Below, piece after piece: positions 26,749 through 38,756 of a stretch of DNA of 64,000 nt. How positions within the stretch are numbered: the first letter of the stretch is position 1; each line of letters begins with the position of its first letter. The position numbers and the translations under genes are program-made. The notes below the pieces were generated by a model. The model did no database searches. It was not told the origin of the DNA and saw only the letters and a list, made by a program, of their open reading frames with translations. This stretch comes from Dipetalonema caudispina. Lineage: Eukaryota; Nematoda; Chromadorea; Rhabditida; Onchocercidae. Where the stretch lies: positions 372,001 to 436,000 of the forward strand of contig JABVXV010000008.1 of the NCBI GenBank assembly GCA_013365325.1, given 5' to 3'.

Positions 26749-28232
26749 AATGATTGTTTGGATTTTGTTTCTACTTATTTTGCAAAAACTTCATAGAAGG
26801 CATTAAAAAAGTATTATTCAAGAATTTCAATTTGTTTATCTTCCTCTTTTTTGTGATTCTATCTTCATACTAAATGCTCCGCCATGAGACTGCAACCTAT
26901 AAAATCAGCAGTGTATCTATTTATTAAATAATTTCATCAATGTACTTTTAAATTAGTTTTAAATTTCAAATTCCCTAAATTGCTAATAAGTTGAAGAAGC
27001 AAAATAAGTGGTATTAATGCAATACGAAAAGGAAATGGACAAATGACCATTTAGAAGTAGCAGTCTATTTGCTTAGTGAGGTGAAAACAAATTATAGTCA
27101 AATTATCTCATAAGTAGCTATATACTGTACATGTTCATTTATCAATGGACCCGTTATGTTCAATCTTTTTCGGTTTACTTCAAACAACATGTCGGACCTT
27201 TATTCTCCATGACCTGACCTCTAATATAAATCTTAAATACCTATTAACCCATATTTACAGTGAAGTAGAACACCATCGAGGGCTTTCAAAGTTCATCTTC
27301 ACTCTCATGAATTTAATCAAATATCCTAGTAATATAATACTCGGGAATGAGACGTCATAATACCATCATCTGTTGCTTCTTGCCGTGAAATTGAACTTCT
27401 ATCTACTTTTTACCTTTTGCAAATATATGGCCTGCTAAACTAATTCACAATTTGCGTTTCAAGTCTAACATTTTTTGAAATTTATTTTAGATTTGAAGAG
27501 TTGATTGCTGCAGTTCATCCAATCACTGTAAATTCTATTTCGGTACAACATTACATATGGAGGAGTGCAAGAATAGGCTAGACTTGATTGACAGAAATCT
27601 AGAAGTCTATAATTTACTATTTATAAATCTATTGAATTTATACTAAATTTATTCAAATTTAATCATGAATTTTGACACTACGACGATAAATTTTAATACG
27701 ATCAACTGCATTTCGACATTACAGCAATTTGCGCCAAATAAAAATGAAGAGGTTGATAGAAGTTGAGAAATAGGGAATGAACAACTTATTCCTTATGCAA
27801 TGGCACTGACTAACTATTGGAAACTGCAAAATTCCAAACTAAATATTGGAACTAAAGCTTTAAAATATATGTCTGATCTATCAAGAAACATAGAATTTAG
27901 ATAATACTTTCGTATTAGAATGTGAAAATGGAATCATTCAAATGAATGGAATAATTATATTACTGTTAGGTTCTGAAATAAAGCAATAAGTGTTTAATAT
28001 GTGATCATTCCTTTTGCTAAGCTTTTTTGCGATTTTATTTTGTTGGAGTTGCTGCTTAACAATGAGCCTAATAAAGTTATAATTTTAATGAGAGCACTTT
28101 CAATGATTACCCACACAATATTAAACCTTTTTGTAGGATCCCAATACAGTTCTCTTAATTTGTTTTGACGACTTGTACCTTTCTACTCATCACTCTTTGA
28201 TTCATTTTACTTTTTCAACAGATTTATTTCCA

Positions 28233-28252
28233 CTTTTCAAATTTGAAAAGTA
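28233..28252. repeat. Perfect 20-bp palindrome
   Basis: ACTTTTCAAATTTGAAAAGT equals its own reverse complement. It lies about 125 bases beyond the stop of the orphan membrane-protein gene, where it could form a hairpin in the 3' UTR. Confidence 0.9.
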
Positions 28253-28376
28253 ATGAACAGTTACTGTCAAACCACATTACTTTATTAGCACGATCATTAA
28301 AATTATCTTAATGCCAGATTGAGGTCATGTCAAGAAATTTCATGTTTGAGTTATCGTAGATATTCGTCTTAAATCA

Positions 28377-30859
28377 TTAATTATCATCTGAACTCGTTGT
28401 TTCTTGGCGTGAAAATTCTAAATCCATCGACCGCAAATCATCCAGTTGTATTCGTACCTAAATTTTGAATTTTTGGGAAAAACCATTGAGAAATCTTTGT
28501 CACGGAAATTAACCTAGTAGTTTATTATTGTTGTAATGTGTTCATTGATACTAAGAACTTTTTTAGAATTTCGCTAAGAAAAAATTTGTATTGAAGAGTT
28601 ATTTCTCAGTAGTAATCCAAGAAGATAGGTCTTAATGTTCAAAATGAGAAGCTAAGTTTAAAAAAATGGGAACAATTTTTTTCCGTGAAGAAAGAAAATA
28701 ATCTTTTGTATTTTCGGGCACAATAAATATTATTAATGTCGTAATATTCCTAATCTTTGACCCGATGCTTCTCAAATATATTACAAAAAGTAAATCTTTC
28801 TCGTACCGGATGAGTAGCAGCAATCTTTTTGATCATATAATGTATGAACAATGTATTTTTCACTTGGGTTTCTGTATTTTGATAATCTCTTTTCAAGCAA
28901 GCCAGATATCGAGCTTCTCGAGCACTTTTAATATTTAAAAATGGCCTTGATGAGTGACTTTCCGTGAAAATGAATAAATTTCGAGATATACAGTAACCCA
29001 ATAATTTATGCTTTTCTAAAAACTGTTCCATCGGTTTCAATTTACAACGATGTGGTAGTTTATGATGGGAATCTTGAAGTTTTGCAAGATAGGCCCATGT
29101 GAAGATGCACAGATAAGTGAGGTCATCGAAAGTGATGATAAAGATGCAGAAATTAATAAATATGATAACAAGCATGAAGATAATACTCCATACAGAGATA
29201 TCGGTAATTATCCAGAATGAATTCACGTTAGCTAACATCGTCCCAATATCTTGTCTACGAGGTTGTTGAATCTCTTCACCACATAATTGACCACAACAAA
29301 TACATGTCTGATACAAGGTACCATTATCTATCACCATATAATAACATAGATCAGAGTATGTTCCTGTCCTTTAAAGAAAAACAGCAGGAAATGAGGTGCG
29401 TGATTTTTTGTCCTTTAAACTTTGGTCATCAGTGTGAATCTTTCTATATTTTTGTTGCAATTCTGCCAAATCTAATTTTACGACAACTTCAAGATAATTT
29501 TCAAGTACTGTAAAAACAGCAAACAGAACAACGAACACAGGAGTTTTCTTTCCTCATCTATAAAACTCATAGGTCAAACATGAATTTATCTTTGAAGCAT
29601 ATGGTTTTTGTATAGAAAGATATTGAATTTGATAGTTTTTATTTCTCTGCTAACCTTTGGAAAGGTCACCATTGTCAATGCAAACATGTTTAAATGCTAT
29701 CCAAGCGAGATAATCGAGTTATTGAAAATCTATACTTCAACAACTATCCATACAGTACCTGTCCTCTAAACTAAACAGGGAGATTTTTGAAAATATCTTA
29801 TTGAAATATTTAGATCGATTTTTACACTTTTGTGAAGGCATCAAAAAAGAATAAATTGTCAAGTATAATGCGATCAAGAATGCTATCTTCGAATTTTAGA
29901 ATCAAAATGGGAAGAAAAAGGATCAAAGATTTCTGATACGAATCTCATCGAAAGTCAGTGCAAGGATAAAAATTAGATCATCAATCAATATTCATTTCTG
30001 ACATTAAACGACAGGAATTTCTTCATACTTATTGTAATTGCAACAGTTTGGCCTATACTGGTTTTAAAATTTTGCAGGCTTCCACTTCTATCTAAAATTT
30101 TTTTGCACTTACTCGTCAGAGAGAGTTGCATTAGAATTACGCTTCGAATTTTTAAATGAAGGAAAAAATGGTAACAATAAAAGTTGACAAATCATAATGA
30201 GATGAAGATTAAGGCTTAAACATCGTCAGCGTCAATAAGAAGTTAGGTAAGTGCTATTACAGCTATAATGACCTTAATGTCACCCTCAAAGATGGATAAT
30301 TCTTTAGGAACACAAATTTATCAAAAGATAACTGTAAATCAAAGCTATTAATTATCAACCTGTGCATGCGATACATCAATTCCAATAATGTTTTGTAATG
30401 TTTAAATGAATGTTGTCGAAAAGGTCCGCATTAAGGTATTAATAGAGTATAAGATCTTTTGCATTGGAAACACCCAAAGAGTAATTATTCAGACTCAGCG
30501 AACAAAGATTTTTCTAAGTTAAAAGTGATTTGTTGAAAAATGATGGAAGGACTTGTAAAAAAAAGACTGAAAAAATGGATAGAAATTGTAGGTAAAAGAA
30601 TGTGCAATATATCTTACTGAGTGCAAAGATTTTCATCAATGCAGGTAATGCTTATTTCAGTTGATTTTTGTTGTAGAGGATAAATTCGAATATATTTACA
30701 ATTCATGGTACCATTACTCTTTCGACAAATATTTGGCCAAACAATAGATTGCACTCCGTTCATCAAACTGTATGTTTTATTACATCCTAGCATAAGTTTA
30801 TAGCAATTACCACCCAATGGAATCCAAAGCAACGCATAAATTACAAGAAACAACCACAT
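28377..30859 (-). CDS. Orphan type I membrane protein, Cys-rich ectodomain
   Basis: Three exons join in perfect phase: 30859-30618 (ATG), 29368-28762 and 28457-28377 (TAA), giving 309 aa. Residues 1-18 form a signal peptide (MWLFLVIYALLWIPLGGN). The ectodomain of about 120 residues carries about eleven Cys, including a closing TCICCGQLC cluster, and three N-glycosylation sequons (NKT, NGT, NGT). One transmembrane helix lies at about residues 140-161 (SIIFMLVIIFINFCIFII). The cytoplasmic tail of about 148 residues is basic, then acidic/Ser-rich at the end (RQETTSSDDN). The CC....C ending recalls three-finger (Ly6/activin-receptor-like) ectodomains, but this is only a pattern. I cannot assign a family. 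It is flanked by long gene-poor DNA on both sides. Confidence 0.7.
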
Positions 30860-33800
30860 TTGTATGCACTAAGAAAACTAATGAATATTTTTAAATAGAA
30901 AGTTAACGTTTTATAAACTAATTTGTTAAATTACACTTCAATTATTTTTAGAAAATATATGGTTGTTGATAAAAGAACAATACTCTTTTCAACATGGCTA
31001 GCTGTAATACTAAGCACCGAATACCGAAAGATTAAAGTGCGTATCTGACTATCGAAGCTAATTTTTAGGCATCAAAAAAACTGTCAAAAATTGTTCAACT
31101 CATTTAACGACGCATAAATGATCGCGTTGGGTGGAGCAGCAGCGATGGTGTAATAATGAAAAATTTCCTCACACAAGAATGACAACACCAACTAAAATAC
31201 CTTTCACGATACGAGGACGACCAGTAAACGAATGAATGAATGAACTGAATTGAGTGGGTAAAACTACTTAAATAGCTCTTCTCACTCTTTTGAAAAGGAA
31301 TGAATACATCCAACTTCTCTATCCATCGAATGATATTTTAGAAAGGAGTGAAGGTCAGATTGACTTCTACCGGTATATCCACATCTATTTGATAAAATCG
31401 TAAGCTTAACATTCTTTTCTTACTAGGAAGATGTAAAAGAGTTTGATGAAGATTCCAGAAGAATTGCCAAATTTTATAGAATGTCCGATTATAGACAGTT
31501 TGTTATCATCGAATGTTCCAATTAACAACGTCAGAAATAGTGAATCTACAGGTGAACAAGTATAAAACCAATACTATTATTAAAACCATAATCTTTAAAT
31601 AACAGAAAAGCTCTATTAGCATAAATTTGAAAATATTTCTATTTAATCGGAAAACAATCGACAAATTTAATAATATATTATAACACGTTTTATGGGAAAA
31701 GTGTCTATGGAAGTTCTATTAAGCAACGATGATTTTAAAGCATTTTATTAAACTATTTCATCGTAATTACTTCCTTTTAAACCATAGACAACTTTCGGGA
31801 TATTATATGAGCTCTGGATGCAAAGGATATGTGAATCTATATCTAGAATATGAACTTAAATTTAAAATTAAAAACATGAAATTGAAGAATTAAAACTTAA
31901 AGGAGCGATTTCTCCTTTATACCAGAATAAATAATTTTATCAAGGATTGAAAGTACTAACCAACTGTGACTGAACCGGAACGGAATGAAATGTATCGCAA
32001 TACATGATTGTCAATAATAAAATAGGTAGGTCACACACAGGATATATTAACTTTTCACCTGAAATTTAAATCAAATTAGTAGTATGTAAAAAACCTTAGA
32101 GAGGTTTTTCACGAAAGAACAGGGAAAACACACTTCAAACATTAGGTCTGTATAGAGATATCTGCTAAATAATAACAAACAAATAAACAAATTTGTGTCT
32201 GCAGGTTTAGATAATATATCAAATGAATTAGTAATTAATTGAGTAAACAAAGAAATAAATAAACGGTAAATTCTTTTGATGATAGCTAATGTGTCGCATA
32301 GTTTTATGCCGCAAGCATGAGACATAAGGTTCAATAATGAACTTAGAAAACCATCGATAACCATGAACTTAAATGTTCAGTTCCCAATAATGTAAATGAA
32401 TATTATATGTAAAATTTAGCGGCGAAAAAAGTTATTATCGTTGTAAGTAATCAGAAAATGAAGAATGCCTCGTTATAATTAGCAAGGATAATGAATTAAG
32501 TATTTTAGTTTCTTGTCATGGATTTGAATGAATAAACATCTAAATGGTAGTCATGTAATTTCCACAGAAACCTAATCTTCTTTGATGTCAAGTTACTTCT
32601 TGAATTCTTGGCATTCTCGAACTTTTCTCATAAAACAGATAAGATAAGAATTTTTGACAGATCAGTCGAAATCAAAAGAAGAGAACTGTAAGAATCAGTC
32701 TCTAAAAATTTACCCCAGTTCTTAAATCTTCTTGTTGAATTTCTAATAAGGCTAACCGGGTTTGCATAAACTTTAAATAGCAATATTAATGCATTGTAGT
32801 AAGGTGTGTGGGATTCTGAATTGAATGCTGCGATTTCAAAAGAAATATCGTCAAATTTCAATTGAAATTGTTATTGTACGAAATGATAATTTGAGTACTT
32901 TTGAAAGACTTTAAAAAGATGCTCTTTTGCAGAAGTCACAAGGGAAAGGAATATTTAGATTATAGATAGATATTTGGAGAAATCAATAAGTAAGAAGAAA
33001 CTGGATTGAATGACATTGAGAAAATTCTGGAAAGTGCAAAGAACGTAAAAGAGAATGAAAATGATGCGTTATGAAAATATTAATTCAAAGATCTGTTTAA
33101 AAAAGATTTTGAAAACTTCAAAATCTGACAATTTGTCTGTCTTATTCTTTATCACAACACGAATGACAATGAATCAGTTCTATAAATCGAAGTAAAAATC
33201 TTCTGTTTAGTAAAAATTTCTGTGAAAAATCCTGAAGAAAAAAAAATCATTTTGAAGGAGGATGAAACAAATTTCGAATCTCTTCAACATATGAAAAAAC
33301 CTTGTAACTATTCACTTCTTCTCTATTTGTAACTCAAATGATAGAAAAGTATAACAGAATAATCAATAAATGATCAGTATCCGTGTAATCACGTCGGCTA
33401 TGAGGCTCACATATGAAAGGATAAATACTACCAACGTTTCGACAGCTAAAACCAGAGGTAACAGTAAAATGTTAATATGTTATTGATCATGTTATTGTTC
33501 GTATGTTATTGATCATGCAATATTTGATTAAAAATGATGGCAAATCGATTTATTCACTTGAAAAACGATCATATAGAATGTATTATTTACCAGTAATTCA
33601 TTCATTTCGAGAACTGACCATAAAAATATCTAAAAAGTGGATGAGCCATAAATACCGGCCTTTATCCATTTGACAAAATTACCTTTTTAAAAAATTGTTG
33701 CCCAAGGTGGTCACATTCAAATTATACCCACTGATTATTACACATCGTGCTTGAAGATAAGAAAAACGAGCATTTAGTTCCTTTTTAAAAGCATATATCA

Positions 33801-36800
33801 TTGCATCATTCATTTACTTCCAATTTTAAGCTCTATATTGGCAATAAGTATATGAATGATAATGAAATGGGGAAAAACATGAGTTTAATTTAATTTTTGA
33901 TCTATTGAATCCGTTCAAAATCAATTTTGAAAGAGTAATGAGAAATTTTGTGTAAAATTTAATTTACTGTTGTAAATATACGGGAAATTTGAATGTTTCC
34001 AATAAAAATTTCTGTGTTTCTTTTAATTCCTTTCAAAAAAGACATTCGAAGAATATCCTAGCAAATCAGTATATATTCAACATTCGCTTCCTGATCTTTT
34101 CGATAAGTGGCAGCTGAATAACAAATGAATGACAGTGAAGTTATCATTTCGAAATTGATGAATTCAAGATCAGCGTTCTATAGAAACATGAAAATTGTTT
34201 GCTATTGTGTGATTGCTAAAAAAAGAAAATTACAAAAGAGCAAGAGAAGAACCTAAATTTAAGGATGAATTAAGTGAGATCTTCCTTCAAGCTAGAGAAA
34301 TACTACAAAAAGTAGAAGTTTTATTTATTTAAATAGAGAAGTGAAAACAATTAAACGGTTTGTTATATGCGAGAGTAATAATACATATTAACATGCCAAT
34401 TAACCTTTTCAAAGATATATCATTTTAATGTTAATCTAATATAAACATCAACTATTTAAATATTTTTCATATTTTGCTATAAATTGGTATACATTACCTA
34501 TATCGTCTATTATAAGACAGGATCAAAGTAATCAAAATTTCCGGAACAGTTCTATTGCTTGTTGAAAAGATGATTACGTATGATCGTAAAAAGTAGTATA
34601 ACTGTGAATGACATGTATGCGTCCATAAATGGCTCTTGTGGAAGAAATGTAAACAGAGGACAACTAGGCAAACTATTTCCTATCCATATTCAGATTGCTA
34701 GGATCATCAATTTTGTTTACTCTTCCGAATTATTACGGAAAACAGTATTTTACTGGAAATTTTTGACTTAATTTCTCAGGTCTATAAAAATGTGAAGAGA
34801 AAAAAGTGAACATTCTCTATATTTGGAGTAATTCTGGAATGGAACTGTGGATACCAGGTTTTAGGTCTCCTTAATAGAGATATCATGATCTAATTCTTCA
34901 ATTCATTCTTTATTTTCTCACTAATTTTGAAGTTCCTGCAATAAATACCTTAAAATTATAATTTTAAGTGAGTAAAAATGAAGGATTGTTGAAGCTATTT
35001 TCAACATTTAAAGTATAAATGAAATAATTCTCAAAAAACGGATACAAAACTTGAGGAAGATAACATTAAAAAGCAACAACTGAAGGAAAAAAATAGAATA
35101 AAAGCAACAGAAAAAACATTCAAATTTGAAGAGAGTTCTAAGAAAATGCTGACTTAGAATCCTTCAGATGTTTGATTTTTCTTATATAGCATTTTACTTC
35201 TTTTTTTCTTTTGCATATGGAGTTATCGCTTTTGTTTAATGGCATTTGAATAGAAATTTAGAATTGTCAAATAAAGCAAAAATTCAACTGAAAATTTCAA
35301 CATTTAAATTCTCATGATCATTAATAATAACCAGTGGTTAACTGCTAAAAAATTATGACTTGTGCATTTTTAATAAATGCATTAGATTACATTCACTTCC
35401 CTATAATTTGGTATGTAATAAGTGCGGATGAATTTTCCGTCAAGCGAAAAGTCCTTTCGTCATTTTAGTTCCTAAAATGACTTACAGGAAAAAACACTTT
35501 TGAATACTTTGTTCATGCCATTTTCTACATTTGAAATCAAATTAACAATGTCATTTGGAAGTGAAAAAAAAAATGTATTTCATATACGAATTCATGCAAC
35601 CTATTTAAATGGCAAATGAACAAGAAGTTAGCTAAAACGAAATTAATTTCAATTTAGCTTTTTAATAAAATAGACACTTCTCTTCCATTTGTTCTCTCCA
35701 ACCACAATTTAACTTTGAAGAAGGCCACTGTGTTTTTTTTTCCCTCTTTTTTTTTTAAATGAATTGAATTAAGGAAAACAGTATGGATGCATTGATGTTT
35801 GTCGTCCATATCAGATCGATGACAAGTTTGTAAATGAGCGCATTGCGACATTGAGCTATCCATTTGAGTGAAACCCGTTTCTGCTGCATTCTACTTCTAA
35901 ATGTAGTAATTGTGTTGCAACTTTACAGCTGAATTTACAGTTTATAAGTACCCTATCAAATAACATAATTAATAGGCTTTATAAAAAATTATGTAAAAAA
36001 AAGATTATTAAAAATAAGTCAGAAATAAAATTTCATATGCAATATATGCAATATATGCAAGCTCTTTGGTCTTCTTTCACTTCTACAAAATGACTATTGA
36101 GTGAGTAGCAAAGAGATTTCAGACTTATATATATACATTATCAAAGTTTGGAATGATAAGTAAAACAAATGAGACTTAATTAGGGTATCAGCGATTCATT
36201 AGCCAATAGATGGAACAAAAAAATTAGAAAAGAACTTGTAAAATTATTGTTTATGGAAATCAACCAGAAAAAACAGTGCCTTATAAAAGTCTAATCGAGA
36301 GTTCAAGGGAAAACAAGGAAGAGGAGAGGATGTAATTTTCGAAATGTCCAAAACAACGTCTCTAATTGCGCTCCTTTGAGCACATGCAACCAAATATGCG
36401 ACACATGGACAGATGTAGAAATGAGCGGGTAAGGATGATAATTAATGAAGAGATAAAGAGATAAGCAAAGCAAACAAATTCTAGTTTCTATAAACTTATG
36501 AACTTGTAGATTAGAGTTTCAATCCATTGTTCCGATCGAGTGATGCAAAAAGGATGCTTAACTAAGAAGTGTAAAATTTATTATTTTCTAAATAGATCTC
36601 GACGATTTAGGAAATCTTATTTGCCAACAGTTTGGATATTGACCTTGTTTTTATAAGATAGTTCATTTAAAGTAACATTTTTTTATTTTGTTTCCTTTTC
36701 CTATGAAGAAATTTGTAGGGAATTCATATTGAAAACACTGATTGAACGCGCAAATAAATCATTCTCAACACTGTTTCAAACGAGATTACTTCTACATATT

Positions 36801-36900
36801 GGTTAACAATAGTTAATGTAATTTGTATAGTTTGGCACGGCTTAAATTTAGGAAATTCTAGTAATTTGAATTAAGTAAGAAATCAAATTTAAAATAAATT
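30860..36900. other. A+T-rich gene-poor region
   Basis: The first few hundred bases are the likely promoter of the membrane-protein gene. Beyond that I see short random frames, simple repeats such as the 9-bp unit ATATGCAAT (36035-36060), and no supported exon on either strand. Confidence 0.5.
36035..36060. repeat. 9-bp tandem repeat (ATATGCAAT), about three copies
   Basis: ATATGCAAT is repeated head to tail, the last copy ending in AAG. It is a simple microsatellite in A+T-rich DNA. Confidence 0.75.
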
Positions 36901-37204
36901 ATGGGAGACGAAGGAAGAAACAAGAAACGGCTTAGATTACTAGACCAGTCACCATGGGAACCAGATAATGAAGAACAAATCGACAGCAGAAATAATCTTT
37001 TACTTTGAAAGTGAATAATCACTGGAAGAAATTATCGAAAGTGTTCCTTATTCATTGAATCAATCAAGACTATCGGAAAACTTTCTTAAAAATGTTTATA
37101 GTGAATTCAAGTCCAAGTCCAAAGCTGATTCGCCATTGGCTCTTCAAGTATTCAGAGCTTCAAAATCATTGCCAACTTCTAACCAACCTCGAGAATTTCG
37201 TTGA
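36901..37204 (+). pseudogene. Broken reading frame, two coding-like halves shifted by one base
   Basis: An ATG at 36901 opens 35 polar codons (MGDEGRNKKRLRLLDQSPWE...) that stop at 37006-37008. Eleven bases further on, in the next frame, 61 protein-like codons run from 37019 (SLEEIIESVPYSLNQS...) to a stop at 37202-37204. Both halves have composition unlike the surrounding A+T-rich DNA and no splice sites fit between them. This looks like one old coding sequence broken by a frameshift plus stops, possibly a retrocopy. No family recognised. Confidence 0.35.
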
Positions 37205-38756
37205 TTGCTGTTGTTCTTGAATTATGAAAGGCAAATTACCGTCTATATAATCCTTTTCTCCAGTAGTTATTTTTAAGTTCTTTATGTTAAGGACATTTTC
37301 AGTCTACCATTCATCTTCGGCACACTCAAATAATGCCATGTCCTCTAAAAAGTTAGCTTCCCAAAGCACCGATACTTTTTCATGAAGATTAAACATAATC
37401 TACACGAAACTTTAACTTTCAATATTTTAAATGGTACAAATAGAAAAATTTGTAATAATTTAGATTAGGTTATGAACAATAATCCTTTTCGGATTTTTCC
37501 TCTTCCATATTTCCATTATTTATATAAATATAAAAATATATAAATATATATAAATAAAAATATGAACAGCTGATGATATGTCAACTTGTTATCGAAACAA
37601 AAACTGTAACAATTCAAAGCCTGTTATTAAACCATTGATCACTCATGAAGAAATCAAGTTTCGAATGCAGAACTATGAATTGAAATAAATTACTGATCTA
37701 CGCATAAAAGAATGAAGAATGCACTCGACATCCTGCTGCTGCTGCATGAAAAGGTACAGTGATTGAAGGACTGCTTTACTTCCCTGCATTTGTTTTATGA
37801 TATTAATATCATATTCAAATTCTCTAGTCCGAAATTCTACTTCAGTTGCTAGCTACTTTATTCAAATTACTTAACTTAATCAAATCTTTCGTATACTGTC
37901 CAGCTTTTGAGATAATGCGCCGCTTATTCATTTAGTGTGATTATGTTAGATCATTCCTCCTTGAAATAAATGATAACAATGAGAAAGTCCAGTAGAACAA
38001 CGGTAAACTTCAGCTGCAAGTATTAGCTTATCTGAGAAAATTTTTTTAAAACAGGTGATCAGTATAGGCATTCAACATAGAGAATAGTCTTAGTAATGAC
38101 AATGGAAATTCAAATGGAAAATTTTTCTGCACATATGTAGGGGATAATTACAATTGAATGATTTTTAATGGAAGTACAGGGAAATCGGACTTCCGTACTT
38201 TTTATCCGTTAAGGGCATTAGCATAAAGATTTATCAGGACAAAAGATTTACAAATATGTATAAATAATCCTTTAAAATGATGAGAAATTTGAAAAACCCT
38301 CTTCTCTTGTCTATAAAATGTAGTATTGCGTATCATCTTGTAGAAGTGGATATCATATAAGAGCATAACTGACGCAAACTTAATTCATTCTCATCAAATA
38401 CCTTTCGCATGATGTTGTTGATGGATTAAAAACTTAATGCATTGAGAAAAGGATTTTTGCTTAACTACTGCTTTATATAATATTAAGTCGCTGCGCAAAT
38501 TATTTGTCCCAATAAAGATTTATTGGAAGAAATGATTTATAAACGTGCAATTTTTGAAAAAATGGCGAAATTTTCAAAATGCCTAAAGCTTTGCATCACT
38601 TGTGTGATGATGCAGAGCTTTAGGTGTTTCAATTATACATCAGAAGAAAAAAGTAAGGTAGCAAAAATCTTATATATTTTACAATTCAATAAATAATAAA
38701 AACAGTATCACAGAGAGATTTGTATAATTGACCTGAGAATGAGACAAAAAACAACT
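37205..38756. other. Intergenic, 3' flank of the carrier gene
   Basis: A+T-rich with microsatellite-like ATATAAATA runs near 37520-37560. The only structured element I see is the hairpin at 38577-38629. Confidence 0.5.
38577..38629 (+). other. Hairpin with about 22-bp stem
   Basis: The left arm CCTAAAGCTTTGCATCA (38582-38598) pairs with TGATGCAGAGCTTTAGG (38608-38624) across a 9-nt loop. The single non-identical position is a G.U pair if the plus strand is transcribed. Two further G.U and three A-U pairs extend the stem outward to 38577/38629. It lies about 130 bases beyond the stop of the minus-strand carrier gene. Confidence 0.6.

Larger units (their letters stand above)
25411..28376. other. 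A+T-rich intergenic region
   Basis: No supported gene. It contains two perfect palindromes (26727-26748 and 28233-28252). An open frame at about 25596-25780 (minus) reads like coding sequence, but no donor fits its phase. Confidence 0.5.

Noticed and set aside
35654..35863. Minus-strand frame rich in Cys and His (MDSSMSQCAHLQTCHRSD)
   Set aside because: The Cys/His spacing fits no zinc-finger pattern and no neighbouring exons were found.
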